Source: Clostridia bacterium | GTDB lineage: Bacteria; Bacillota; Clostridia; Oscillospirales; CAG-382 | Direction: 5' to 3' | Assembly: GCA_017456765.1 (NCBI GenBank) | Contig: JAFTIR010000036.1 | Location: forward strand, 1 to 46,749 | DNA length: 46,749 bases | In this document: piece by piece, positions 1 through 8,381 of the stretch | Layout: every line of letters starts with the position of its first letter | Numbering within the stretch: position 1 is the stretch's first letter | The notes under the pieces: generated by a model | Databases searched by the model: none | Seen by the model: the letters and a program-made list of their open reading frames with translations, nothing else | Told to the model about the DNA's origin: nothing | Translations under genes and position numbers: made by a program

Positions 1-215
1 GAAGGCTTCGTCATTTTTTATCCATTGCGAAAGCAATGGCATATCATCAACAACGGCGTTGCCGTTGTTGTATCTCATCAGCCGAAAGGCTGTATATCAT
101 CACGCATAGCGTGTATAGGCTTTCGCAATGATGATATACAAAACTTCGTTTTGATGATATACAATTCCTGCGGAATTGATGATATACAAGGCTTCGCCTT
201 GATTTGTTTGCGAGT
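1..215. repeat. Array of variable micro-hairpins joined by a constant linker
   Basis: A constant linker, TGATGATATACA or its complement TGTATATCATCA, alternates with short perfect hairpins of differing sequence. Hairpins lie at 22-39 (CCATTGC, GAAA loop), 48-70 (CAACAACGGC arms), 80-91 (AGCC, GAAA loop), 101-113 (CACGC arms), 140-152 (AAAAC arms, TTC loop), 163-177 (AATTCC arms) and 188-200 (AAGGC arms, TTC loop). The linker flips orientation near position 125. The stems are all different yet self-complementary, so structure rather than sequence appears conserved. No gene is supported here. The array may continue upstream of the window. Confidence 0.75.
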
Positions 216-332
216 TTGTGGTATAATTTCTGTAAGGAAGTGATTGTGTGTCAAAAAATTATTCGGAGTAATAATCATATGTTTTTTGTTAAATAGTTAA
301 TATAAATCTAAACGGACGCGATAAGCGTCCGT

Positions 333-545
333 TTACCTATTTATTTCCCTTTTATCCGTCCTGCAAAGAATATAATCGATACTGACATTATAAAACTCTG
401 CAAGTTTAATCAGCGTTTCTGTTGGCGGTACTCTTTCTTCGTTTTCAAATTTTGAAAGAAGTGCCTGCTCAATGCCTGTTTTCATCTGAACGGCTATTTG
501 TGTGTAGCCTTTTTCTTTTCGCAGTGACTTTAAGTTGTTTTGCAT
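333..545 (-). CDS. Small XRE/Cro-type HTH repressor, copy 1
   Basis: This 70-residue protein is essentially a single Cro/CI-type helix-turn-helix domain: an N-terminal LRKEKGYTQ helix, the recognition region around LLSKFENEERVPP, and a final FYNVSIDYILCRT helix typical of XRE regulators. It is nearly identical to the product at 809-1021 (59 of 70 residues by my count), so the two are recent duplicates flanking a ribbon-helix-helix gene. All three read leftward and could be one transcript from the operator region near 1033-1085. No strong Shine-Dalgarno is seen before the ATG, so translation may be coupled to the upstream gene, whose stop lies 8 bases away. A DNA-binding role is secure by family; the target is inferred. 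Confidence 0.85.
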   Translation of the reverse strand: MQNNLKSLRKEKGYTQIAVQMKTGIEQALLSKFENEERVPPTETLIKLAEFYNVSIDYILCRTDKREINR

Positions 546-553
546 ATACTTAA

Positions 554-730
554 TTATTTATTCTCTTCCTCAATATTTTCAAGAGCAACCTTTACAGCTT
601 CTACAACAAAAGCGGTAAATGTGCAGTTTTTTCCGCTAATGGCTTTTTCTACATCTTCGATGATGTCATTGGGAAAACGAATACACTTGTTTGTTGTTGG
701 AGGAATGGATGGAATTTTGAATTTTTTCAT
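554..730 (-). CDS. Small ribbon-helix-helix-like protein
   Basis: This 58-codon gene encodes a protein beginning MKKFKIPSIPPTTNKCIRF and ending in an acidic helix. The pattern of a short beta strand (KCIRFP) followed by two helices (NDIIEDVEKAI and TFTAFVVEAVKVALEN) matches Arc/MetJ-type ribbon-helix-helix DNA-binding proteins, as in antitoxins or small repressors. An AGGT motif precedes the ATG by about six bases. It sits between two duplicate HTH genes on the same strand with tight spacing to copy 1. No toxin partner is visible on either side, so an antitoxin role is not supported; a co-regulator is equally possible. The family call rests on pattern, not alignment. Confidence 0.7.
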   Translation of the reverse strand: MKKFKIPSIPPTTNKCIRFPNDIIEDVEKAISGKNCTFTAFVVEAVKVALENIEEENK

Positions 731-808
731 ACTTTTACCTATGTGTTATCTGTTTTTACTTTTTCGATTTTCTTTTTGGGTTACTGGTGAGGGTATAGTG
801 TATACATT

Positions 809-1021
809 TTACTTATTCAAATCCTTTTTTTCGGTTCGGCAGAGAATATAATCAATACTGACATTATAAAAATCCGCAAGTTTAACGAGCGTTTCCGTTG
901 GCGGCACGCGTTCCTCGTTTTCAAATTTTGAAAGGAGAGCTTGCTCAATACCCGTTTTCATCTGAAGTGCTATTTGAGTATAGCCCTTTTCTTTTCTTAA
1001 TTTCTTCAAATTATTCTTCAC
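809..1021 (-). CDS. Small XRE/Cro-type HTH repressor, copy 2
   Basis: A single-domain HTH protein of 70 residues when started at the GTG at 1021. That start gives the same length as copy 1 and has a GGGTG motif upstream. In-frame ATG codons at 1039 and 1057 would add 6 or 12 residues but lack a ribosome site, and the 1057 start would overlap the -35 box of the opposite promoter. The sequence carries the same LRKEKGYTQ and LLSKFENEERVPP segments as copy 1. Two ATGAC/GTCAT palindromes lie directly upstream (1033-1047 and 1066-1080), consistent with autoregulation and control of the divergent lipoprotein promoter. Function as a repressor is inferred from family and layout. Confidence 0.82.
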   Translation of the reverse strand: MKNNLKKLRKEKGYTQIALQMKTGIEQALLSKFENEERVPPTETLVKLADFYNVSIDYILCRTEKKDLNK

Positions 1022-1032
1022 AATATCACCCA

Positions 1033-1085
1033 ATGACATTATGTCATAAACAGCCATTGACTATTATGACCGTTTGTCATATAAT
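1033..1085 (+). promoter_or_regulatory. Sigma-A promoter with two ATGAC palindromes
   Basis: The plus-strand promoter is TTGACT (1057-1062), a 17-base spacer and TATAAT (1080-1085), reading toward the lipoprotein pseudogene. ATGAC-N5-GTCAT (1066-1080) fills the spacer, and ATGACAT-T-ATGTCAT (1033-1047) lies upstream next to the HTH start. Centres are 33 bp apart, about three helical turns, so two dimers could bind the same DNA face. The likely ligand is the adjacent HTH protein (inference). Confidence 0.72.
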
Positions 1086-1113
1086 GCTTTTTGTGAAGAA
1101 AAGAGGTAAGTTT

Positions 1114-1413
1114 ATGAGAAAAATAATAGTGGTTGTTTTATCTTTGTTTGTTTTGGTGTCTTGTGGAGAACACAATTTGATGGATAATTCATCGAACATT
1201 TATGATTCACCAAATGAAAACTTACAAAACGAAGAAATCAACAAAGAAGCGAACACGGCGGAACACAACTTTTTTTATGTAACCCCCTGCGGCTAAAAAT
1301 ATCACTTCCCCGATTGCTCTTACATCCAAAGATCTTTGTCAGAGTGCCGAAAGTACACAGATGTCGAAGCAGAAGAGAAAGGATACGCTCCTTGTTCGAG
1401 GTGCATAGGATAG
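1114..1413 (+). pseudogene. Lipoprotein with C-terminal YHxxxC...GYxPCxxC domain, interrupted by TAA
   Basis: An ATG at 1114 with an AGAGGT ribosome site begins a lipoprotein signal (MRKIIVVVLSLFVLVSC, lipobox LVSC). A low-complexity Asn/Glu linker follows to YVTPCG, where an in-frame TAA stops it at 1294-1296. Reading on in the same frame gives KYHFPDCSYIQRS, then YAPCSRCIG and TAG at 1411-1413. That tail is the small Cys/His module (KYH, C, GYxPCxxC) commonly found after a YVTxxGxKYH start in Firmicute surface and phage-linked proteins. A single substitution from a sense codon explains the break. A good promoter with operator sites precedes it, so the short lipopeptide may still be made. 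Stop read-through is possible but unsupported. Confidence 0.7.
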
Positions 1414-1580
1414 AAGATTTTAACCCCATTTTAACAACTCTCCCGTTGTTGTGTTGAAAATGAACTACATTTTAACAATTTACTAAACTAAATTACAATT
1501 TGTTAGCAGGCAGTTCATTTTGTGGGTTTATAATATTTTGCAATAATCTTTTTTAGGATAGAAAACAGAGGTTTTAAACA

Positions 1581-2780
1581 ATGCTTACACTTGATAAAAT
1601 CTACCACGCTTCCTTTGTACTTAAGGATGTAATCAGACATACAGACCTTGTTCACTCGGAAAAATTAAATCCCGAGGCGGATGTGTGGCTAAAACCCGAA
1701 AATCTTCAGCTTACAGGCTCATTCAAGCTCAGAGGCTCGGGTTATATGATTTCTCAGCTTTCAGATGAGGAAAAGAGCCACGGCGTTATTGCCTGCTCTG
1801 CAGGAAACCATGCTCAGGGTGTTGCTCTTGCGGCAACAAAATACGGAATTAAGAGCCTTATCTGTCTTCCCGATGGAGCTCCTATTTCCAAGGTTGAGGC
1901 AACAAAGAACTACGGTGCCGAGGTTTGTATGGTACCCGGTGTTTATGACGATGCTTATAACAAGGCAATCGAGCTTCGTGACAAAGAGGGCTATACTTTT
2001 GTACATCCCTTTGACAATATTGATGTTATCGCAGGTCAGGGCACAATCGGTCTTGAAATATTGAATGAAATTGACGATGTTGATGCCATTATTGTTCCCA
2101 TAGGCGGCGGAGGACTCATTTCGGGTGTTGCCTTTGCGGCAAAGAAGTTAAAGCCCGACATCAAGGTTTACGGCGTACAGGCGGCAGGTGCTCCCAGTAT
2201 GTTCAATTCCATAAAGAGCGGCAAGATTGAAAAGCTTGACAAGGTTTCCACAATCGCCGACGGTATTGCTGTTAAACAGCCGGGTGAAAATACATTTAAG
2301 CTCGTTTCGGAATATGTTGACGATATTGTAACAGTAACAGAGGACGAAATTTCTTCGGCAATCCTTGCACTTATCGAACAGCACAAGATGGTTGCCGAGG
2401 GTGCAGGAGCGGTGTCTGTTGCGGCGGTAATGCATAACAAAGTTCCTGTAAAGGGTAAAAAGGTTGTGTGCGTAGTTTCGGGCGGCAACATTGACGTTAC
2501 AATTCTTTCCCGTGTAATCAAGCGCGGTCTTATGAAGTCGGGACGTCTGTGTAATCTTGTTATTGAGCTTATGGACAAGCCCGGTCAGCTTCAGAATGTT
2601 TCGAGGATTATTGCCGAATGCGGCGGTAATGTCACCGGCGTTCACCACGAAAGAGCAAGCGAAACTACCGACATCAACGGTTGCTTCTTAAGAGTATCCC
2701 TTGAAACCAAGAATCAGGAGCATATGGAGCAGATTGTCAAGGCGCTCAAGGACTACGGATTTAAGATTGTAGAACACTAA
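1581..2780 (+). CDS. ilvA: Threonine ammonia-lyase with C-terminal ACT domain
   Basis: This 399-residue PLP enzyme deaminates L-threonine to 2-oxobutanoate (isoleucine synthesis or threonine catabolism). The PLP lysine is K49 in GSFKLRG, the phosphate-binding glycine loop is PIGGGGL near residue 175, and SAGNHAQG near 74 is the family's substrate loop. Residues from about 325 form an ACT domain (LVIELMDKPGQLQNVSRII), placing it in the short, single-ACT TdcB/IlvA group common in clostridia. A ridA gene follows after 21 bases, matching the chemistry: the lyase releases a reactive enamine that RidA hydrolyses. An AT-rich stretch of 167 bases precedes it; a TATAAT near 1530 has no convincing -35 box. 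Whether it is biosynthetic or catabolic cannot be decided from sequence. Confidence 0.93.
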   Translation: MLTLDKIYHASFVLKDVIRHTDLVHSEKLNPEADVWLKPENLQLTGSFKLRGSGYMISQLSDEEKSHGVIACSAGNHAQGVALAATKYGIKSLICLPDGAPISKVEATKNYGAEVCMVPGVYDDAYNKAIELRDKEGYTFVHPFDNIDVIAGQGTIGLEILNEIDDVDAIIVPIGGGGLISGVAFAAKKLKPDIKVYGVQAAGAPSMFNSIKSGKIEKLDKVSTIADGIAVKQPGENTFKLVSEYVDDIVTVTEDEISSAILALIEQHKMVAEGAGAVSVAAVMHNKVPVKGKKVVCVVSGGNIDVTILSRVIKRGLMKSGRLCNLVIELMDKPGQLQNVSRIIAECGGNVTGVHHERASETTDINGCFLRVSLETKNQEHMEQIVKALKDYGFKIVEH

Positions 2781-2801
2781 TTAAAATAAAAGGTGATAAT
2801 T

Positions 2802-3173
2802 ATGGAAAAGATATATACAAAAAATGCCCCCGAAGCACTCGGTCCTTACACACAGGCAATGAAAGTAGGCGGTCTTGTGTTTACCTCGGGACAGATTGCA
2901 ATAAACCCCGAAACAAATGCTGTTGAAGCTACAGACATAGTAGGTCAAACAGAACAGGTTTGCAAAAACCTCTCTGCTGTTCTTGAAGCGGCAGGAACAA
3001 GTATTGAAAAGGCAGTAAAGACAACGTGCTTCCTCGCAGATATGGGCGATTTTGCCGCATTCAACGAAGTATACGGCAAGTATTTTACCTCAAAGCCTGC
3101 AAGAAGCTGCGTTGCGGTAAAGACTCTTCCCAAGAATGTTCTTTGTGAAGTAGAAGTTATCGCAGAAGCATGA
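2802..3173 (+). CDS. ridA: RidA family enamine/imine deaminase
   Basis: A 123-residue RidA (YjgF/YER057c/UK114) protein that hydrolyses 2-aminoacrylate and 2-aminocrotonate to the keto acids, protecting PLP enzymes. Family features visible are the N-terminal APEALGPYTQA segment, FTSGQIAINP, and the C-terminal conserved arginine in PARSCVAVKTLPKNVLCEVE. I place the start at the ATG at 2802, six bases after AAAGGTG; an upstream GTG at 2793 would add MII. It follows ilvA directly and is presumably co-transcribed, so its substrate is most likely the lyase product. The stop codon abuts an intergenic repeat element with no spacer. Confidence 0.95.
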   Translation: MEKIYTKNAPEALGPYTQAMKVGGLVFTSGQIAINPETNAVEATDIVGQTEQVCKNLSAVLEAAGTSIEKAVKTTCFLADMGDFAAFNEVYGKYFTSKPARSCVAVKTLPKNVLCEVEVIAEA

Positions 3174-3451
3174 CTTACTTTCTCTTTGATAAAAAGAGAA
3201 AGTAAGCAAAGAGAAAATATTTCGGGACTAAATTTCGGAATTGATTTATTGCTTTTTGCCCGAATGAAACCCCGTTTGACCGCCATAAAGCGGGGCGGTC
3301 AAACTCTTTGAGAATTTAGCGCTCATTTTGATGCCTGCCTTATTGGCGTCAAAATGAAACACCAATAGAGAAAAAACATAATGGCAAACTCAAAAAAGAA
3401 AGTTGCCATATTAAAGTTCTTTTAGTTACTTTATCTTTCAAGACAAGTAAC
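3174..3451. repeat. Intergenic modular palindromic element, copy 1 (near full length)
   Basis: The element begins on the base after the ridA stop. It has a left hairpin at 3174-3206 (CTTACTTTCTCTTT arms), a CAAAGAGAAAAT-TTCGGGAC segment, a hairpin at 3274-3304 (11-bp stem, 9-nt loop ATAAAGCGG), another at 3323-3357 (13-bp stem, 9-nt loop) and a right-end hairpin at 3425-3451 (GTTACTTT). The last part (from about 3404) closely matches 15687-15738. Nothing protein-coding is supported. It fills the gap between ridA and the DAHP synthase gene. Confidence 0.8.
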
Positions 3452-3488
3452 AAGAAAAGCAACAAACTAACAAGGGAGATGTAATGAA

Positions 3489-4526
3489 ATGAGAATGAAT
3501 TTCGTAAGAAAGCTCCCGATTCCAATGGACATAAAAGCACAATATCCTTTGAAACCGGAGCTTGAAGAAAACAAAAAGGTATTTGATAAGGAAGTAGAGG
3601 ATATATTTACGGGCGCAGACGACAGATTGCTTCTCATAATCGGTCCTTGCTCGGCTGACCATGAGGACAGTGTTCTTGATTATACCACAAGACTTGCGAA
3701 ACTTCAGGAACAGGTTAAGGATAAAATTAAAATTATCCCCAGAATTTACACAAACAAGCCCCGTACAACAGGCGACGGCTACAAGGGTATGCTTCACCAG
3801 CCTGACCCCGAAAAGGAAGCAGATATGCTTGAGGGTATTATCGCTATAAGACGTCTTCATACAAGAGTAATCGAAGAAACAGGCTTCTTTACCGCCGATG
3901 AAATGCTGTACTGCGAAAACTACAGATATTTGTCCGACCTTCTTTCCTATGTTGCGGTTGGTGCAAGAAGTGTTGAAAACCAGCTTCACAGACTGACAGC
4001 CAGCGGCATGGCAATACCTGTAGGTATGAAGAACCCCACGGGCGGCGATATTTCCGTAATGCTAAACTCCATTACAGCAGCACAGCATTCCCATACATTC
4101 CTTTACCGTGGCTGGGAGGTAGTTTCCGAGGGCAACCCTCTTGCCCACGCAATTCTCAGAGGCTATGTAAACAAGCACGGTCAGTCGCTTCCCAACTATC
4201 ACTATGAGGACCTTACACATCTTTATGAGGAATACTCTGCAAAGAATCTTCAGAATCTTTCTCTTATCGTTGACGCAAACCATGCAAACTCGGGCAAAAA
4301 GCCTTTTGAACAGGTAAGAATTGTAAAGGAAGTTCTCCACTCCTGCCGTCATAACGAAGACATCAAGAAAATGGTCAAGGGCTTCATGATTGAAAGCTAT
4401 ATCGAAGACGGTGCACAGAAGATTGGTGAGGGCATCTACGGAAAGTCCATCACCGACCCCTGCATCGGCTGGGACAAGACAGAAAGACTTGTTCTTGACA
4501 TGGCAGACTTACTTTCTCTTTGCTGA
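3489..4526 (+). CDS. aroF: 3-deoxy-7-phosphoheptulonate synthase (DAHP synthase, AroF/G/H type)
   Basis: The 345-residue class I DAHP synthase condenses phosphoenolpyruvate and erythrose 4-phosphate in the first shikimate-pathway step. Family signatures are IIGPCSADHEDSVLDY, the PEP/E4P-binding PRIYTNKPRTTG segment, VGARSVENQLHR, the metal-site DANHANSGKKP and ESYIEDGAQ near the C terminus. Length matches the E. coli-type enzymes. A GGGAG lies ten bases before the ATG at 3489. The last residues (DLLSLC) and the TGA are encoded by a partial copy of the CTTACTTTC repeat, so the native C terminus seems to have been overwritten by the element. The paralogue (AroF, G or H) and its feedback inhibitor cannot be told by eye; the symbol is generic. 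Confidence 0.92.
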   Translation: MRMNFVRKLPIPMDIKAQYPLKPELEENKKVFDKEVEDIFTGADDRLLLIIGPCSADHEDSVLDYTTRLAKLQEQVKDKIKIIPRIYTNKPRTTGDGYKGMLHQPDPEKEADMLEGIIAIRRLHTRVIEETGFFTADEMLYCENYRYLSDLLSYVAVGARSVENQLHRLTASGMAIPVGMKNPTGGDISVMLNSITAAQHSHTFLYRGWEVVSEGNPLAHAILRGYVNKHGQSLPNYHYEDLTHLYEEYSAKNLQNLSLIVDANHANSGKKPFEQVRIVKEVLHSCRHNEDIKKMVKGFMIESYIEDGAQKIGEGIYGKSITDPCIGWDKTERLVLDMADLLSLC

Positions 4527-4650
4527 AAAGAGCGGGTAGCACCCGCCGGCAATTTCACGGGCAGTTTTATCCGTAAACAAACAATATTATTCGCGAAAAC
4601 AACCATTCCCCGACGCCAAACACCGGCATCGGGGAATTTATATTCCTTTG
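4508..4650. repeat. Partial/hybrid copy of the intergenic palindromic element
   Basis: The left arm of the element (CTTACTTTCTCTTTGCTGAAA) runs through the 3' end of the DAHP synthase gene. It is joined to the GCGGGTAGCACCCGC-type module also seen at 21181 and 23621, ending in CACGGGCAGT. A separate hairpin, CCCCGACGCC with GGCATCGGGG, follows at about 4607-4637. The remaining sequence up to the guaB promoter shows no gene. Confidence 0.65.
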
Positions 4651-4736
4651 TCCGCGGACGGCAAAACTTTCCATGAAAAAATAAACTTAACAAAAAAACA
4701 CTGCCTCAAAACCACTAAAATATCATAAAAAACATC

Positions 4737-4765
4737 TTGACTATCGCCGAGAAATGCTGTATAAT
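4737..4765 (+). promoter_or_regulatory. Sigma-A promoter of guaB
   Basis: TTGACT at 4737-4742, a 17-base spacer and TATAAT at 4760-4765, 62 bases before the guaB ATG. An AAAACCAC motif begins at 4708, 29 bases before the -35 box, as also seen upstream of the BMC promoter. Confidence 0.85.
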
Positions 4766-4767
4766 AA

Positions 4768-6297
<1,530 letters not shown>

Positions 6298-6365
6298 TCA
6301 AATAAATAAGCGGGGAGGGTCTTGTGTACCCTCCCGTCAAACAATTAAGGAGGTGTAAGGCTTTT

Positions 6366-7598
6366 ATGAAACATGTGAGATTTCTTGCGTTTTTCTGTGT
6401 CTTTACGCTTCTTTTTTCTTCCTTTTTTATGCCGAGTGCATCGGATAATGATGCAAGATTTTCCACTTATGTCAACATGGGAAAAAATGCGGTGGAAAAC
6501 GGATACGCAATCCCGAATCTTTTCAGACAGGATGGGGTATACAGCAATATACAAAGATTTCCTCTTGTTGTGAAAAACGGGGTTGAGTATGTTCCGTTGT
6601 CGGTGTTCATTCTGTATTCCGATGTTGAAGTCAGTTACAGCAAAACAAGTGAGAATTTCTTTCTTGTAAACAACAAGAACAATCATTATATTTCCTTCAA
6701 TGTAAAAGAGGGCGTTGCATCCACTCATGACGGGGATTTGTTGAAGCTTCCTGTTTTAATATTCAATAAAACAAGTTATATACCGGCAAGAACAGTGGCG
6801 GTTGTTCTCGGATTTTCCTGCGAAACCTATGATGACCCGCAAACGGGCATATATGCCTTTAGAGTTTCTGACGGAAAATCCCAAAAGACCCTCTCGCAGC
6901 TTTTAACTCCTTACATTGAGAGCAACAAGGAACTGATAGAGCCTCTGCCTCCGATTATCGAGGTAGACCCTCTTGAGGATATTGCCGAAAGAAGAGTTTC
7001 GATATGCTATGCAAATGCTTCGTACGGTGATATGGAAACGCTTCTCGGGGTACTCGACTGGTATAAAGTAAAGGCATCTTTCTCTGTCACAAAGGAGGAT
7101 ATTCTTGACCGGACAAATCTTGTAAGGCAAATGTTTGTATCCGGACACAGCCTTCTTGTTACGGCACCTGCCGATGGGAATACTGCAAAGGAATGTGCGC
7201 AGAGTTTTGTTGAGGGGCTTGATGGGGCAAACGATGCACTTGTGAAAACACTCAGAAGAAAGACAAGAATGTGTACACTTCCCTTTGAGCTAAGTGAAGA
7301 ATTTGCAAATCATGAGGACTTTGTTTCTGTGGTGGAAAATGCGGGGTATGTAATTCTGAGACCCAATGTGGATACGGGCGACGGCCCGAATTTCGCAGGC
7401 GGAGCGTACAGCATTTCAGCCAAGATAAAAAACAAGATTATCGACGGATTTGAAGAAGACGAAAAAGCAACGGTCACGGCACTTGTGTGGTGTTCGGATA
7501 AGACTGCGTATTATACTGCAGATGTTGCAAATTTGATGAATAAATACAAACAGCATAAGTTTTGTTCTATGAACGAAGCTTTGCTTGTTAACAGCTAA
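6366..7598 (+). CDS. Secreted protein: copper-amine-oxidase-N-like domain plus degenerate NodB-like domain
   Basis: A 410-residue exported protein, started at the ATG at 6366 after AGGAGGTG. Residues 1-25 are a signal peptide (VRFLAFFCVFTLLFSSFF). Residues about 60-165 resemble a copper-amine-oxidase N-terminal (stalk) domain: NGVEYVPLSVF and a later KTSYIPARTVAVVLGF repeat. Residues about 205-400 resemble a polysaccharide-deacetylase fold (VKASFSVTKEDILDRTNLVRQMFVSGHSL), but the metal-binding Asp and His-x3-His motifs are absent, so deacetylase activity is unlikely. It ends 13 bases before a two-component system and may be a wall-facing partner of that sensor (inference). No precise family is recognised. 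Confidence 0.75.
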   Translation: MKHVRFLAFFCVFTLLFSSFFMPSASDNDARFSTYVNMGKNAVENGYAIPNLFRQDGVYSNIQRFPLVVKNGVEYVPLSVFILYSDVEVSYSKTSENFFLVNNKNNHYISFNVKEGVASTHDGDLLKLPVLIFNKTSYIPARTVAVVLGFSCETYDDPQTGIYAFRVSDGKSQKTLSQLLTPYIESNKELIEPLPPIIEVDPLEDIAERRVSICYANASYGDMETLLGVLDWYKVKASFSVTKEDILDRTNLVRQMFVSGHSLLVTAPADGNTAKECAQSFVEGLDGANDALVKTLRRKTRMCTLPFELSEEFANHEDFVSVVENAGYVILRPNVDTGDGPNFAGGAYSISAKIKNKIIDGFEEDEKATVTALVWCSDKTAYYTADVANLMNKYKQHKFCSMNEALLVNS

Positions 7599-7611
7599 GG
7601 AGAATAGGGCA

Positions 7612-8322
7612 ATGGAACAGAGAAAAAAGAGAATACTTATAGTTGAGGACGAAAGAGATATTGCCGAAATTTTAAAATACAATGTGGAAAAGCAGGGTTA
7701 TGAAGCAGAGGTGGCAAGTGACGGCGAAAAGGGCCTTGCCCTCGGACTTTCGGGAAGTTTTGATTTGATACTTCTCGATGTTATGCTTCCGAAGGTTGAC
7801 GGCTTTGAAATCTGCAGAAGAGTCAGAAGCCGCCTTGAAACCCCAATTATAATGCTTACCGCAAGAGAAGAGGAAAACGATAAAATCCTTGGACTTGACC
7901 TCGGAGCCGACGATTATATGACAAAGCCGTTCAGCCTTGGTGAGCTTATCTCAAGAATCAAGGCAAATATCAGAAGATATTCGGGCGAAACGGTTGTCAA
8001 GGCACAGCAGAATGATGATGACGGCAAAATTATAATTGATGAGCTTGAAATAGATATGTCGGCATATAGCGTAAAGAAAAACGGAGAGGAAATTTCCCTC
8101 TCAAAGCAGCAGTATGAGCTTCTTGTTTTCCTTGCCAAAAACAGGGGCAAAAAGTTCAGACAGGATGCTCTTCTCGAAGCAGTATGGGGATATGACGACT
8201 ATTACGGAGATATACGAACGGTGGACGTTACGGTGGCGCGTCTGAGAAAGCAGATTGAAGACAATCCTTCTGAACCCAAGTTCATTAAGAACAAAAGAGG
8301 CATGGGATATTATATGGATTAA
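7612..8322 (+). CDS. OmpR/PhoB-type response regulator (WalR/PhoP-like)
   Basis: A 236-residue response regulator. The receiver domain has the acidic pair EDE near residue 10, phospho-acceptor D56 in LLLDVMLP, the Thr/Ala of MLTAREE and the conserved Lys of DYMTKPF. A winged-helix trans_reg_C domain follows from about 135 (LSKQQYELLVFLAKN, RTVDVTVARLRKQIE) and ends KRGMGYYMD. That ending resembles WalR/PhoP regulators of Firmicutes. I start at the ATG at 7612, after GGAGAA, not the upstream codon inside the previous gene. The sensor kinase follows after 59 bases. The pair probably responds to envelope status or phosphate; sequence alone does not decide. Confidence 0.93.
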   Translation: MEQRKKRILIVEDERDIAEILKYNVEKQGYEAEVASDGEKGLALGLSGSFDLILLDVMLPKVDGFEICRRVRSRLETPIIMLTAREEENDKILGLDLGADDYMTKPFSLGELISRIKANIRRYSGETVVKAQQNDDDGKIIIDELEIDMSAYSVKKNGEEISLSKQQYELLVFLAKNRGKKFRQDALLEAVWGYDDYYGDIRTVDVTVARLRKQIEDNPSEPKFIKNKRGMGYYMD

Positions 8323-8381
8323 AAGTCGGGCTTTTAATCCACGATAAAAGATAAGAGATAAGAAAAAGACGGATAGGAGAA

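Noticed and set aside
1..215. CRISPR array
   Set aside because: Units are far too short, the spacers are palindromic, the repeat inverts in the middle, and no cas genes are near.
554..1021. Toxin-antitoxin module (RHH plus HTH)
   Set aside because: No toxin-like partner is adjacent and both flanking genes are DNA-binding repressors.
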